Shown: positions 53,395 through 62,689 of the stretch, piece by piece
Layout: the number at the start of each line of letters is the position of its first letter
How positions within the stretch are numbered: position 1 is the stretch's first letter
Assembly (NCBI RefSeq): GCF_004793635.1
Contig: NZ_SRXV01000003.1
Location: 186,001 to 250,000 of the forward strand
Reading direction: 5' to 3'
From: Marinicauda pacifica
GTDB taxonomy: Bacteria; Pseudomonadota; Alphaproteobacteria; Caulobacterales; Maricaulaceae
Length of the DNA: 64,000 bases
Notes under the pieces: model-generated
What the model was told of the DNA's origin: nothing
The model's database searches: none
The model's input: the letters and a program-made list of their open reading frames with translations, nothing else
Program-made: the position numbers and the translations under genes

Positions 53395-53898
53395 GTGTCG
53401 ATGAAAGCCCATTTTGTCCGATTTGCGAACTACAACACGTGGGCCAATGCGCGCTTGTACGATGCGGCGACGGCGTTGACCGATTTTGAGCGGAAGCGCG
53501 ACATCAAGGGCTATTTCAAGAGCCTGCACGGCACGCTGAATCACCTTCTGGTGGCCGACCGGATCTGGTTGAGCCGCCTGACCGGACAAGGTGTGCCGCC
53601 GCAAAGCCTGGATGAGACGCTGTACGAGAAATTCGAGGCGCTGCGCGAGGCACGCGAGCTCGAGGACCGGCAGCTGATCGATTTCGTATCCGGGCTGGAC
53701 GAGGCCGCGCTGGAGCAGGACCTCGCCTACCGCACCACGCGCGACGAACCCAAGACGCTCCAGCGCAGCGTGGTTCTTGCCCACCTTTTCAATCACCAGA
53801 CCCATCATCGCGGGCAGGCCACCAACATGCTGCGCCAGTTGGGCGTCGCCGAACCCCCGGCGCTCGACCTGCTTTATTTCGCGCTACCGAGCGCCTGA
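53395..53898 (+). CDS. DinB-family four-helix protein
   Basis: The 167-aa protein of the DinB/YfiT fold has potential metal-binding histidines in KSLHGTLNHLLVADRIW (~44-60) and LAHLFNHQTHHRGQATNML near 126-144. These are His-rich metal sites of putative thiol transferases or hydrolases. GTG at 53395 fits the ribosome site AGGAAGGA; ATG at 53401 is also possible. It overlaps the convergent DUF1499 gene by 25 nt. Confidence 0.87.
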   Translation: MSMKAHFVRFANYNTWANARLYDAATALTDFERKRDIKGYFKSLHGTLNHLLVADRIWLSRLTGQGVPPQSLDETLYEKFEALREARELEDRQLIDFVSGLDEAALEQDLAYRTTRDEPKTLQRSVVLAHLFNHQTHHRGQATNMLRQLGVAEPPALDLLYFALPSA

Positions 53899-54299
53899 GC
53901 CCCGATCCGCGACACGGTCTCGTCGAGCCAGGCACGAACGCGCTTCTTGTTCACATTCATATCCCAGTGGCCGACCATGGCACGCGAATAGACGGCCAGC
54001 TGGCTTCCCGCGCCGCTTGAGACCGCCTCCACGGTGATGTAGTCGCGAAAACCGAAGATCGCGCTTTTCTGCATCAACTCGGCCTGCAACCCGTCACGGC
54101 GCACGAGCTGGGTCCGCTTGTCATCCAGGCCCGCGCCGATGAAAGCCTCCAGCACCGTTTGCGGATCGGCCTCGAACCAGGAGCTGGTCTCGTCCGGCTC
54201 GGCGTCGGCCTCGAAATCCGAAGGCAGGACAAGCCAGGTGCGCGGTTTCGGATCGGGGGTGAAACTCGAGAAATCCAGCGGAAAGGGGCGGTCGGTCAT
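53874..54299 (-). CDS. DUF1499 protein
   Basis: The 141-aa protein has the DUF1499 block FRDYITVEAVSS...SQLAVYSRAMVGHWDMNVNKKR near 80-125. DUF1499 proteins are small, often periplasmic and of unknown function. No signal peptide is obvious here (start MTDRPFPLDFSSFTPDPK). The open frame runs far upstream but that stretch is antisense to the ABC transporter genes. Confidence 0.85.
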   Translation of the reverse strand: MTDRPFPLDFSSFTPDPKPRTWLVLPSDFEADAEPDETSSWFEADPQTVLEAFIGAGLDDKRTQLVRRDGLQAELMQKSAIFGFRDYITVEAVSSGAGSQLAVYSRAMVGHWDMNVNKKRVRAWLDETVSRIGAQALGSAK

Positions 54300-54407
54300 G
54301 AAGGCTCCAGATGGGTTGCGGGGCACGTGGCAGGGCGGAATCGCCTGTGGCCCTGAGGGCGCGAACCGCCTAAGACTGACGCAAAAGTGACAAGGGTGGG
54401 AGTGGGC

Positions 54408-55352
54408 ATGAGCGAATTTGCGCTCGAAGTTCGATCGGTGAGCAAGACGTTCGGGACCAAGCCGGCCGTCAAGTCGGTGTCGTTCGGCGCCCGGACCGGC
54501 GAGATTACAGGTTTTCTCGGACCGAACGGAGCCGGCAAGACGACGACGCTGCGCATGGCGCTGGGCATCATCGCGCCGGACAGCGGCTCGGTGCGCCTGT
54601 TCGGCGCCGAACCGACCGCGCGCGCCTTCGACCGGGTCGGCTTCCTGCCCGAAGAACGCGGCGTCTACCGCAAGATGACGGCCCGGCAGATCATCACGCT
54701 GTTCGGCCGCCTGAAGGGCATGCCCGCCCGCCAGGCCCGGACGCGCGCGCTGGAACTTCTCGAGCGCTTCTCGCTCGGCGATGCCGCCGACAAGAAGATC
54801 AAGGAGTTGTCGAAGGGCATGGCCCAGAAGGTCCAGATCCTCTCGGCCATCGTCCACCAGCCCGATTTCATCATCCTTGACGAGCCCTTCTCCGGCCTGG
54901 ACCCGGTCAATCAGGGCGTGCTCGAAGCGATGATCCGCGAGCAGGCCGACGCCGGCGCGACCATCCTGTTCTCCACCCATGTCATGCAGCACGCCGAGCG
55001 TCTGTGCGACCGGATCGTGCTGATGGCGCGCGGCGAGAAGGTGTTCGATGGCCGCGTCGAGGAGGCCTTGGCCGTGGTGCCGCGCCAGGTCGATCTCGGC
55101 GTCGATCCCGGTCAGGAGCTGACCGCGCTCCTGTCCCCGTTCGGCGCTGTGTCGCGCGCAGGCACGGACAGCGAGGGCATGGCCATCTGGCGCGTCGTGC
55201 TCAATGGCAAGTCCACGCCGCAGGATTTGTTGAAGGCCTGCGTCGATGCGGGCATCGCCCTCAGCCGGTTCGAACCGCTGCGCCCGCACCTGCACGACGC
55301 CTTTGTCCAGCTGGTCTCCGACCCGGCCGACACCCTCGCCGAAAGGGCCTGA
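54408..55352 (+). CDS. ABC transporter ATP-binding protein (NatA-type)
   Basis: The 314-aa ATPase has Walker A GPNGAGKTT (38-46), a Q-loop region FLPEERGVYRKMTARQ near 84, signature LSKGMAQK near 135, Walker B FIILDEPFSGLD near 154-165 and H-loop FSTHVMQH near 193. The C-terminal ~90 residues form the regulatory extension seen in NatA/DrrA-type exporters. It is followed by its permease 3 nt later. Confidence 0.9.
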   Translation: MSEFALEVRSVSKTFGTKPAVKSVSFGARTGEITGFLGPNGAGKTTTLRMALGIIAPDSGSVRLFGAEPTARAFDRVGFLPEERGVYRKMTARQIITLFGRLKGMPARQARTRALELLERFSLGDAADKKIKELSKGMAQKVQILSAIVHQPDFIILDEPFSGLDPVNQGVLEAMIREQADAGATILFSTHVMQHAERLCDRIVLMARGEKVFDGRVEEALAVVPRQVDLGVDPGQELTALLSPFGAVSRAGTDSEGMAIWRVVLNGKSTPQDLLKACVDAGIALSRFEPLRPHLHDAFVQLVSDPADTLAERA

Positions 55353-55355
55353 ACC

Positions 55356-56816
55356 ATGCGAGCCATCTATCTCATCGCCCGGCGCGAATACCTGTCCTAT
55401 GTGGCCACCTGGGGCTTCTGGCTGTCCTTGCTGTCGGTTCCGGTTTTCCTGGTGGTCGGCGCGGCGATCCCCGTCCTCGTGGAATCCTCCCAGCCGACCC
55501 GTTACTACGTCGTGATCGACGAGACGGGCGAGGGCTATGACGCCCTGGTTCAGGCGGGCGTCGAGCGCGAACGCCGCGAACGCGCCCGTGCCGCGCTGGA
55601 AGCCATGGCCATGACCCGGCCGGAGGCGGCGCGAACGCAGGCGCTGGAGCGCTTCGACGAGGCCGCGACGCCCGAGGCCGGGCTGGATGCGGGATTTGAG
55701 GCGCTCGGCATGGAGGCGGCTCCAGCCGGGCTCGCGGCCGGATCGGGTAACCGGATGCGCGTCGAACCTCCGGCGGCAACGCCCGAGGCGCTGCGTCCCT
55801 GGCTCACCGGCGAGCGCACCGTGTCGACGCCGGAGGGTGAACGGCCGCTCTTCGGGGCGCTTGTGATCCGGCGCGGCTCGGAGACCCCGCTCTCCCTGAC
55901 CTGGTATTCGACCAATCTGACCGACAATGCCATTGCCCAGGATGCCCGCCGGGTGCTCGAAGACGAGCTTCAGGAAGAGCTTCTGCGATCGGAAGGGCTG
56001 AGCGAGGCGCGCATCGCCGCGCTCGACCAACTCCAGCCCGAAATGCGCAGCGTCGATCCCAGCGTGGAGGCCGGAGGCGAACGTGAAGTGACGGGCGCCG
56101 ACCGGGTGCCCTTCGTCCTGTCCATCGCACTGGCCTTCATCCTGTGGGCCTCGGTCTTCTCGGTCGCCAACATGCTGCTGACCAGCCTGATCGAGGAGAA
56201 GGGCGGCAAGATCATCGAGGTGCTGCTCTCCACCGCGCGCTTTCATGAAATCCTGATCGGCAAGCTGGCCGGCGTCGCGTGCGTCAGCTTCACCCTGTTC
56301 GCGGTCTGGGGCGTGGTCGGCTCCGTCGTGGCGACGGCCGGCGGCACTGCGCTCGCCTCGTTCGATCCGGAAATGGCCGAGCTCTTGAGCGGTATCGTGA
56401 AGCCCGGCCTGTTCGCCGCGGCCCTGTGCTACTTCATCGTGGGCTATCTGATGTTCGGCGCGATCTTCCTGGCGCTCGGCTCGCTGTGCGAGACGTTGCA
56501 GGACGCGCAAAGCCTGATGAGCCCGATCATCCTGGTCCTGATGGCGCCATTGATCATCCTGTCCTTTGCCATGCAATCGATGGATTCGGCCTTTGTCGCG
56601 ATGGCCAGCTGGGTGCCCTTGTGGACTCCCTTCCTGATGATGGCGCGCCTGCCGACCGAGCCTCCGTTGTGGGAGATCGCGGGCACGACCCTGCTCATGC
56701 TGGCCACCATGGTCGGCGTTCTGTGGGGGGCCACGGCCGTCTTCCGGCAAGGCGCGCTGAGCCAGGCCAATGTGGATTCCGTCAAGCGCTGGTTCCGGCT
56801 GGGCAAGACGGGGTGA
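55356..56816 (+). CDS. ABC transporter permease (NatB/ABC-2 type)
   Basis: The 486-aa membrane protein has one N-terminal TM helix (WGFWLSLLSVPVFLVVGAA, ~20-40) and a large extracytoplasmic domain (~45-245). Five or six C-terminal helices follow (VLSIALAFILWASVFSVANM near 250). The layout matches NatB/ABC-2 exporters, whose known substrates include Na+ and drugs; the substrate here is unknown. It is translated just after its ATPase and ends 214 nt before the convergent dnaE2. Confidence 0.88.
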   Translation: MRAIYLIARREYLSYVATWGFWLSLLSVPVFLVVGAAIPVLVESSQPTRYYVVIDETGEGYDALVQAGVERERRERARAALEAMAMTRPEAARTQALERFDEAATPEAGLDAGFEALGMEAAPAGLAAGSGNRMRVEPPAATPEALRPWLTGERTVSTPEGERPLFGALVIRRGSETPLSLTWYSTNLTDNAIAQDARRVLEDELQEELLRSEGLSEARIAALDQLQPEMRSVDPSVEAGGEREVTGADRVPFVLSIALAFILWASVFSVANMLLTSLIEEKGGKIIEVLLSTARFHEILIGKLAGVACVSFTLFAVWGVVGSVVATAGGTALASFDPEMAELLSGIVKPGLFAAALCYFIVGYLMFGAIFLALGSLCETLQDAQSLMSPIILVLMAPLIILSFAMQSMDSAFVAMASWVPLWTPFLMMARLPTEPPLWEIAGTTLLMLATMVGVLWGATAVFRQGALSQANVDSVKRWFRLGKTG

Positions 56817-56892
56817 CGCGGCGTGACGGCCGCAGCGCTCGCATTCCGCCGCGCTTAATCCCCGCCCGCGCCTGAGGCCCCACACTGCGCGC

Positions 56893-56990
56893 CGGCTCTT
56901 TCTCAATTGCATCCTTCCCGGCCGTCCTCGGGCAGAATGAGAGTCGTGGTAGTAGTAGGAGTCGCGTCCTCGGCGGTTTCGACTCTCACG
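56893..56990 (+). repeat. Valine-run leader-like element, copy B
   Basis: It carries GGCTCTTTCTCAA (56893-56905), then an ATG-started mini-ORF MRVVVVVGVASSAV (from 56938) with GTC-GTG-GTA-GTA-GTA-GGA. A perfect 9-bp inverted repeat, TGAGAGTCG (56938-56946) and CGACTCTCA (56980-56988), brackets the valine run. It lies between convergent ABC permease and dnaE2, antisense to the dnaE2 3' region. The same arrangement occurs at 26658-26775. Confidence 0.55.
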
Positions 56991-57030
56991 GCACTTGACC
57001 AGCTGCAGGCTGCTCCTGCGGCAAGGCATC

Positions 57031-60000
57031 TCAATGAAAATCCCGGCTTTTGGGCAGGGCCGGGCCAGCCGGCGCCAGCGCGCCGTGCCGGCGCGGCTTC
57101 ATGCGGGCGTCCGCGCTTGACCGGCTCACCTCGTCGGCCCGCGCGAGGGTGCCCTCGAACGGGTCGTCGGTCAGACGTGACAGCCAGCCGGTCTGGTCGA
57201 TCAACTGCTCGGCGATCAGATGAATCACCTCGCCCTCGCGCTGCACCCGGCCAGTCACGCCGATCATCTTCGCTCCGATCACCACGCGCCGGAAGCGATG
57301 AAAGACCGAAGGCCAGACCACCAGATTGGCCACACCCGTCTCGTCTTCCAGCGTGATGAAGATCACACCGCTCGCCGTGCCGGGCCGCTGGCGGATCAGC
57401 ACCAGCCCCGACAGGCCCAGCCGCGCCCCGTTGCGCACCCGCTTCAGATCAGCGCACGTCCGGTAGCCGCGCGCGTGCAGATCCTCGCGCAGGAAGCTGA
57501 CAGGATGGGCCTTCAGCGACAGGCTGAGCGCGGCATAGTCGGCCGCCACATGCTCGGCCGCGCTCATCTGCGGCAGGCAGAATCCGTGCGCGTTCTGAAC
57601 CGCGAAGGCGGGCGAATGCCCCTCGCCCGTTTCGGCGAAGAGCGGCAGGTCCGGGCCGGAGACCGCCAGGGCCTGCCAGCCGCCGGCCCGGCGGTCCAGC
57701 GACAGCGAGCGCAGTGCATCCCCGCGCGCCAGCCGGTCGGCCTCGCCCCGGGACAGCCGGGCGCGGCGCACCATGTCGTCCATGCTGCAGAACGCCCCGC
57801 CCTGTTCGCGCGCGGCCACCAGGCGGGCGGCGGTCACTTCGGACAGGCCCTTGATCTGGCGCAGGCCCAGACGCACCGCCCTTGCGCCGCCCCCTTCCGG
57901 GGTAAGGCGGGTCCGCTCGCCCGGCTCCGGCGCTTCCAGCGTGCAGTCCCAGCCGGAATGATTGATGTCGGGCGGCCGCACGATCACGCCATGCTCGCGC
58001 GCATCGCGCACCAGCTGGGCGGGCGCGTAGAAGCCCAGCGGTTGGGCGTTCAGCATCGCGGCCAGGAAAAGGTCGGGATAATGGAATTTCAGCCAGCAGC
58101 TGACATAGACGATCAGGGCGAAACTCGCCGCATGGCTTTCGGGAAAGCCATATTCGCCAAAGCCTTCGAGCTGTTTGAAGCAGCGTTCGGCAAAATCGCG
58201 CTCATAGCCGTTGGCCACCATGCCCCGGATCAGGCGGTCGCCCATTTCCGCAATCGTGCCGGACCTGCGGAAAGCGGCCATGGAGCGGCGTAGCCGGTCG
58301 GCCTCGGCCGGGCTGAAGCCGGCGGCCACGATGGCGATCTTCATCGCCTGCTCCTGAAACAGCGGCACGCCCATCGTCTTCTCCAGGACCTGGCGCAGCG
58401 CTTCGGACGGGTAGTCCACCGTCTCCTTGCCGGCGCGCCGGCGCAGATAGGGATGGACCATGTCGCCCTGGATCGGGCCGGGCCGCACGATGGCGACCTC
58501 GATGACGAGATCGTAGAAGGTGCGCGGCCGCAAGCGGGGCAGCATGGTCATCTGCGCCCGGCTTTCGATCTGGAACACGCCGATCGTGTCGGCCTTGCAG
58601 ATCATGTCGTAGACGCGCGTGTCCTCACCCGGCACGTCGGCCAGGGCCAGCTTGCGCCCGTACTCGCCCTCCAGCATGGCCAGCGCGCGTGAGACGCACG
58701 ACAGCATGCCCAGCCCCAGCACATCGACCTTCATCAGGCCCAGCGCCTCGATATCCTCCTTGTCCCACTCGATGGCCGTGCGTTCGGGCATCGCCGCCTT
58801 GCGCACCGGCACGATCTCGTCGAGGCGGCCCAGCGTCATCACGAATCCGCCGGGATGCTGGGAAAGATGGCGCGGGAAGCTGAGAAGCTCGCGCGCATGG
58901 TGCAGCGTGCGCGCCAGCGCCGGGCTCGACGGATCCAGGCCCAGCTCGTCGCGGATGACATTATCGCACAGGCCGTCCTTCCACCCCCAGATCGCCTTGG
59001 ACAGCGCGGCCAGAACGTCGCCGGTCAGGCCAAACACCTTGCCCACCTCGCGGATTGCTCCGCGCGGACGATAGCAGGACACCACCGCCGTCATTCCCGC
59101 CCGGCGGCGCCCGTATTTCTCGTACACGTACTGGATCACTTCTTCGCGGCGCTGATGTTCGAAATCGACGTCGATATCGGGCGGTTCGTTGCGTTCGGCC
59201 GAAACGAACCGCTCGAACAGCAGATCGATCGTGGCCGGGTCCACCTCGGTCACGCCCAGCGCGAAGCAGACCGAGGAATTGGCCGCCGATCCGCGCCCCT
59301 GGCACAAAATCCCCTTCGAGTGGGCAAAGCGTACCAGGTCGTGGACGGTCAGGAAGTAGGAGGGATAGTTGAGCTCCTCGATCAGCCCGAGCTCGTAGGA
59401 AATCGCCGTCCTCACCTTGTCCGGCACCCCGGCCGGGTAGCGCCGGTGTGCCCCCTCCCAAGTTAGGCGCGTCAGGGTCTGCATCGGGGTTTCGCCCTCC
59501 CCGATCACTTCTTCGGGATATTCGTAGACCAGCTCGTCGAGGGAGAAATCGACCCGGGCCGCCAGCGCCGCGCTGCGCGCCACGGCTGCTTCGTACCCTG
59601 CAAACAGGCGCGCCATTTCCTGCGGACTTTTAAGATGGCGCTCGGCATGGGCGGCCAGCTTGCGTCCGGCCGTATCGATGCGCTCATGCTCGCGGATACA
59701 GGTCAGGATATCGGCCATCTCTCGCCGCTCGGCGCCGTGAAACAGGACATCGCCCAGCGCCACGGGAACCAGGCCCCAGTCTGCGGCCTCTTGCGTCTGG
59801 CGCGCCAGGCGCGCGCCGTCCTGCCCGTCGAAATGACGCACCAGCCCGTATTCGACCGGGCTTTCGCACCGGTTCAGGAACGCGCTCACCTCACGCTGCC
59901 AGTCCGGCTCGGGCGCGGCAGGCGGAATCAGGATCAGGACCTGGTCCGGCCCGGCGGCTGCCACGTCCGCCAGGGTCACCCGCCCCTCTCTCTCCTGGTC

Positions 60001-60303
60001 TGCGGCGCGGAAATTGGCATCGGTCAGTAGCCGCGCCAGCGCACCATAGGCGTCCTTGTTGCGCGGCAGGCAGATCAGCTCTACCCCCTCCACGGTCACC
60101 AGGCGCGCGCCGATCAGAAGCTTGATGCCGGCTTCCCGGGCAGCCAGATGCGCACGCACCACGCCGGCCAGCGTGTTGCGGTCGGTAATGGCGAGGGCCG
60201 ACAGCCCCAGCGCTTTGGCCGCCTCGACCATCTCGTGAGGGTGGCTGGCTCCGCGCAGAAAGGTGAAATTCGTCGCCGCAGCGAGTTCGGCATACTCCAT
60301 CAT
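57031..60303 (-). CDS. dnaE2: Error-prone DNA polymerase III alpha homologue DnaE2 (ImuC)
   Basis: DnaE2 performs SOS-induced translesion synthesis with ImuA and ImuB. The 1090-aa protein starts at the ATG at 60303 with a degenerate PHP domain (ATNFTFLRGASHPHEMVEAA). It carries the polymerase active-site aspartates in PPDIDVDFEHQRREEVIQYV near 375, and PGPIQGDMVHPYLRRRAGKE near 610, then ends with an OB-fold region. The longer frame to 61020 is antisense-like and overlaps imuB. It follows imuB by 2 nt. Confidence 0.95.
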   Translation of the reverse strand: MMEYAELAAATNFTFLRGASHPHEMVEAAKALGLSALAITDRNTLAGVVRAHLAAREAGIKLLIGARLVTVEGVELICLPRNKDAYGALARLLTDANFRAADQEREGRVTLADVAAAGPDQVLILIPPAAPEPDWQREVSAFLNRCESPVEYGLVRHFDGQDGARLARQTQEAADWGLVPVALGDVLFHGAERREMADILTCIREHERIDTAGRKLAAHAERHLKSPQEMARLFAGYEAAVARSAALAARVDFSLDELVYEYPEEVIGEGETPMQTLTRLTWEGAHRRYPAGVPDKVRTAISYELGLIEELNYPSYFLTVHDLVRFAHSKGILCQGRGSAANSSVCFALGVTEVDPATIDLLFERFVSAERNEPPDIDVDFEHQRREEVIQYVYEKYGRRRAGMTAVVSCYRPRGAIREVGKVFGLTGDVLAALSKAIWGWKDGLCDNVIRDELGLDPSSPALARTLHHARELLSFPRHLSQHPGGFVMTLGRLDEIVPVRKAAMPERTAIEWDKEDIEALGLMKVDVLGLGMLSCVSRALAMLEGEYGRKLALADVPGEDTRVYDMICKADTIGVFQIESRAQMTMLPRLRPRTFYDLVIEVAIVRPGPIQGDMVHPYLRRRAGKETVDYPSEALRQVLEKTMGVPLFQEQAMKIAIVAAGFSPAEADRLRRSMAAFRRSGTIAEMGDRLIRGMVANGYERDFAERCFKQLEGFGEYGFPESHAASFALIVYVSCWLKFHYPDLFLAAMLNAQPLGFYAPAQLVRDAREHGVIVRPPDINHSGWDCTLEAPEPGERTRLTPEGGGARAVRLGLRQIKGLSEVTAARLVAAREQGGAFCSMDDMVRRARLSRGEADRLARGDALRSLSLDRRAGGWQALAVSGPDLPLFAETGEGHSPAFAVQNAHGFCLPQMSAAEHVAADYAALSLSLKAHPVSFLREDLHARGYRTCADLKRVRNGARLGLSGLVLIRQRPGTASGVIFITLEDETGVANLVVWPSVFHRFRRVVIGAKMIGVTGRVQREGEVIHLIAEQLIDQTGWLSRLTDDPFEGTLARADEVSRSSADARMKPRRHGALAPAGPALPKSRDFH

Positions 60304-60305
60304 GC

Positions 60306-61844
60306 CTACCCCGCACCGTGAACGAACCAGGCCGGCTGGCCCGCTTCCCGCCCGTACAACCCGTCGCGATAGAGCCAGAAACGCCGGCCGTCCTCGGTTT
60401 CGACATGGAAATAATCGCGCGTGCGCCCGGGCCCGCTTCCCGGCGCAGCGCGCCACCATTCCGGTGAAATGCGTTCGGGCCCTTCGGCGCGCGCGATCCG
60501 GTGACGGATGCGGCGCCAGGTGAACTGGCGCGGCGGGCCGTCGGGGATTTCCGCAACGGCCTCGGCCGGTTCGGGTCGGTCGAAGATCAGAAGCGGACGG
60601 ATTTCGCGCCGCCGCGGCCAGGCCGGCGCCTGGCCGTCCATGGCCACGAACCGGCCGGCGCGTTCGGGCAGATGGCTGTCGCCGGCCTCGGCCCGCATCA
60701 CTGCCTCCCGGCCCAGGCGCGCCATCAGCTGATCGGCCAAGCGCATCATGTCTGCCTCGGCCTCGCCCGCCCCATGAAAATCGCCCTGGCCGCCGGTCAG
60801 CGGCGAGGCGAGGCTGGCGGCGGCCTCGAACAGGTCGATACCAAAGCCGATATCGATCTCGGCCCGGTCCAGGCGCTCGTTGAGCAGACGCACCAGATGG
60901 GCCGCGTCGCGGCTTGGCCTTGCCGTGCCCACGATCAGGTCGCGCGCCTGACCGTCGACACGGTAGAGCGTCATGCGCAAACGGGTCAGGCCCAGCTCTT
61001 CGCGCTCCAGCTCGGCACACAGGCGCTCGATCGCGCGTGCCGCCCCGTCCTTGACCGCGTCCAGCGTCTGCTGCCCGTCGCCATAGCGGACCCGCGCGCG
61101 CAGGTCCGCGCGCGGCTGGAGCGGGTCGAGCACCTCGCGCTCCACCCCCATCGCCTGGTCGAGCCGGCGCACCGGATCGGTGCCGAAGCGGCGGGCAAGA
61201 TCGGCGCGCGGAATGGCGAACAGATCGCGGACCCGCTTCAGGCCGAAACGGCGCAGCGTAGCGGCCATGTCACCCAGTCTCAGCGCCTCCACAGGCAGCG
61301 CGTCCAGCACGCCGCGCGGGCCGTCCGCCCCGGCCCAGCCGCGTGCATCGCCGGGGGCGGCAAACCGCGCCAGCGCCCAAGCCAGCCCCAGCGTCGGGGC
61401 TACCGCCCCATGCGCCTCCAGGCCCAGGGCGCGCACCTCGCCCACCAGCCGGTCCATCAAGGCCGCCTCTCCGCCAAACACCCGCGCGCAGCCGGTAATG
61501 TCCAGCAAGACACCGTCCAGCCCCGGCTCGCCCGGATCGGCCGCCGTCCAGGGCGAGAACCGCCCGCACCAGCGCGCCAGGCGCATCAGCGCGGCCCGGT
61601 CGCCCTCCGGGTCGGCCGGATGGGCCTTGAGGGCCGGCACCAGCGTGCGCGCATCGGCAACACCCATGCCGCGCGTCAGACCCGCCGCCTCGCCATGGGC
61701 GGTCAGGGCATGCAGCCGCTCCCCGCCCGCGCCGGACAGGGTCAAGACGCACGGACGCGCCAGGCTATCCGGTAAGACGGCGCGGGACAGGCGCAGCCGG
61801 TCGGTCGGCCACCGGGGCAGGCTGAGCGCGGCAAAACGGGTCAT
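60306..61844 (-). CDS. imuB: ImuB, inactive Y-family polymerase-like protein
   Basis: ImuB (512 aa) links ImuA, DnaE2 and the beta clamp in the mutasome. It resembles Y-family polymerases (LSLPRWPTDRLRLSRAVLP at the start; LLDITGCARVFGGEAALMD near 110; thumb helix-hairpin-helix around LRRFGLKRVRDLFAIPRADL near 210), but lacks the catalytic DxD and SIDE residues, as expected for ImuB. The ATG at 61844 fits relatives. Its first 80 nt overlap the end of imuA. Confidence 0.93.
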   Translation of the reverse strand: MTRFAALSLPRWPTDRLRLSRAVLPDSLARPCVLTLSGAGGERLHALTAHGEAAGLTRGMGVADARTLVPALKAHPADPEGDRAALMRLARWCGRFSPWTAADPGEPGLDGVLLDITGCARVFGGEAALMDRLVGEVRALGLEAHGAVAPTLGLAWALARFAAPGDARGWAGADGPRGVLDALPVEALRLGDMAATLRRFGLKRVRDLFAIPRADLARRFGTDPVRRLDQAMGVEREVLDPLQPRADLRARVRYGDGQQTLDAVKDGAARAIERLCAELEREELGLTRLRMTLYRVDGQARDLIVGTARPSRDAAHLVRLLNERLDRAEIDIGFGIDLFEAAASLASPLTGGQGDFHGAGEAEADMMRLADQLMARLGREAVMRAEAGDSHLPERAGRFVAMDGQAPAWPRRREIRPLLIFDRPEPAEAVAEIPDGPPRQFTWRRIRHRIARAEGPERISPEWWRAAPGSGPGRTRDYFHVETEDGRRFWLYRDGLYGREAGQPAWFVHGAG

Positions 61845-62592
61845 GAGTCCACTCAAGTTCGAACTGGTCGGGGGCGCCGCCGCGCTGTCGCTCCAGCACG
61901 GCGCGCAGGCGCAGGCTGCCCGGGCCAGGCAACCCGCCCGCGCCGCGATAGGCGGCCGCGCGGCTGGCTTGCGGGGCGACGCGCCAGCGGGTCAAAGCGG
62001 CACTCGGCCCGCTCGCGTCATGGGGGCGCACCAGCATCAGGCTGGTCGCGCGGGCCTTGGCCGCCTGGTGCAGGCGCTTGGTCGCCGTCAGATCGCACCG
62101 GTCTCCGCCCGCCTCGCCCAGCACCAGGAGTCCGGCTTTCAGCCCGTTCTCCATCGCCCACAGCGCATCGCTCATGGCGCGCGGACGCACGCGGACCAGC
62201 CGCCGGGGATCGAGCCCGCGGGCCATCAGCCCGTCCGGGCACGGTCCGCCGAAATCGAGCCGGCTGCCTGCCTGATGTACCCACAGAACGGGCCGGTCAC
62301 TGTCCAGTCCGGCAAGCCACAGCGCCGCGAAGGCAAAGGCCAGCGGCCCGTCCAGATAGGTGTCGGGGCGCACTTCATGCAGGCCGGCCTGCTGACGGAA
62401 GGACGCCAGCGGGTCCTGCCCCTCCTCATCGGCCCACACTTCGCTAACCGGTCCGGCGCGGGCCGGAAGCTCCAGCCGGGTCGGTGTGCGAAACCGGGTC
62501 TCGCTGGCCTCCAGCGCGCCTATCTCCTGACGCAAAGTCTTCAGTTTTGAGGCTTTATCCGTCATGGAATGACGGTCGGCACGAGGGCGCAT
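61765..62592 (-). CDS. imuA: ImuA (RecA-like SOS mutagenesis protein)
   Basis: ImuA (275 aa) is a RecA-like mutasome component that lacks an intact Walker A. Core features are KLKTLRQEIGALE near 15, GPLAFAFAALWLAG near 80, VLWVHQAG near 100 and LLVLGEAGGD near 150. GGAAG lies 8 nt before the ATG at 62592; a later ATG at 62565 begins the conserved core but has no ribosome site. It is the first gene of the SOS operon and is preceded by a clear SOS box. Confidence 0.88.
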   Translation of the reverse strand: MRPRADRHSMTDKASKLKTLRQEIGALEASETRFRTPTRLELPARAGPVSEVWADEEGQDPLASFRQQAGLHEVRPDTYLDGPLAFAFAALWLAGLDSDRPVLWVHQAGSRLDFGGPCPDGLMARGLDPRRLVRVRPRAMSDALWAMENGLKAGLLVLGEAGGDRCDLTATKRLHQAAKARATSLMLVRPHDASGPSAALTRWRVAPQASRAAAYRGAGGLPGPGSLRLRAVLERQRGGAPDQFELEWTHDPFCRAQPAPVADRPAAPVPRRLTG

Positions 62593-62624
62593 GAGACTGT
62601 CTTCCCGGACTGCGGCCGATAGAT

Positions 62625-62639
62625 GTTCTATCTTTGTTC
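62625..62639. promoter_or_regulatory. LexA/SOS box upstream of imuA-imuB-dnaE2
   Basis: GTTC-N7-GTTC (62625-62628 and 62636-62639) is the alphaproteobacterial LexA operator. It lies 32 nt upstream of the imuA start at 62592, where it can block transcription of the mutasome genes until RecA-driven LexA cleavage. Confidence 0.9.
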
Positions 62640-62689
62640 TCACGCCTTCGGGAGTCAAGCGACCCGGTGAGTCGGCGGCGGACCGGGAC

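Noticed and set aside
56880-57000. Reading the valine-run elements as a Thr- or Tyr-rich leader on the minus strand
   Set aside because: The Thr frame in copy A has no start codon after an in-frame stop, and neither reading aligns start codons between the copies. The plus-strand valine reading does.
53874-57029. A 1051-codon open frame on the minus strand across the ABC exporter genes
   Set aside because: Only its last 141 codons (DUF1499) look like protein. The rest is antisense to two convincing ABC genes and is open only because of the high GC content.
60304-61020. N-terminal extension of dnaE2 by 239 codons
   Set aside because: The extension overlaps imuB in another frame and has the Arg/Gly/Pro-rich composition of a shadow frame. 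The PHP domain starts at 60303.
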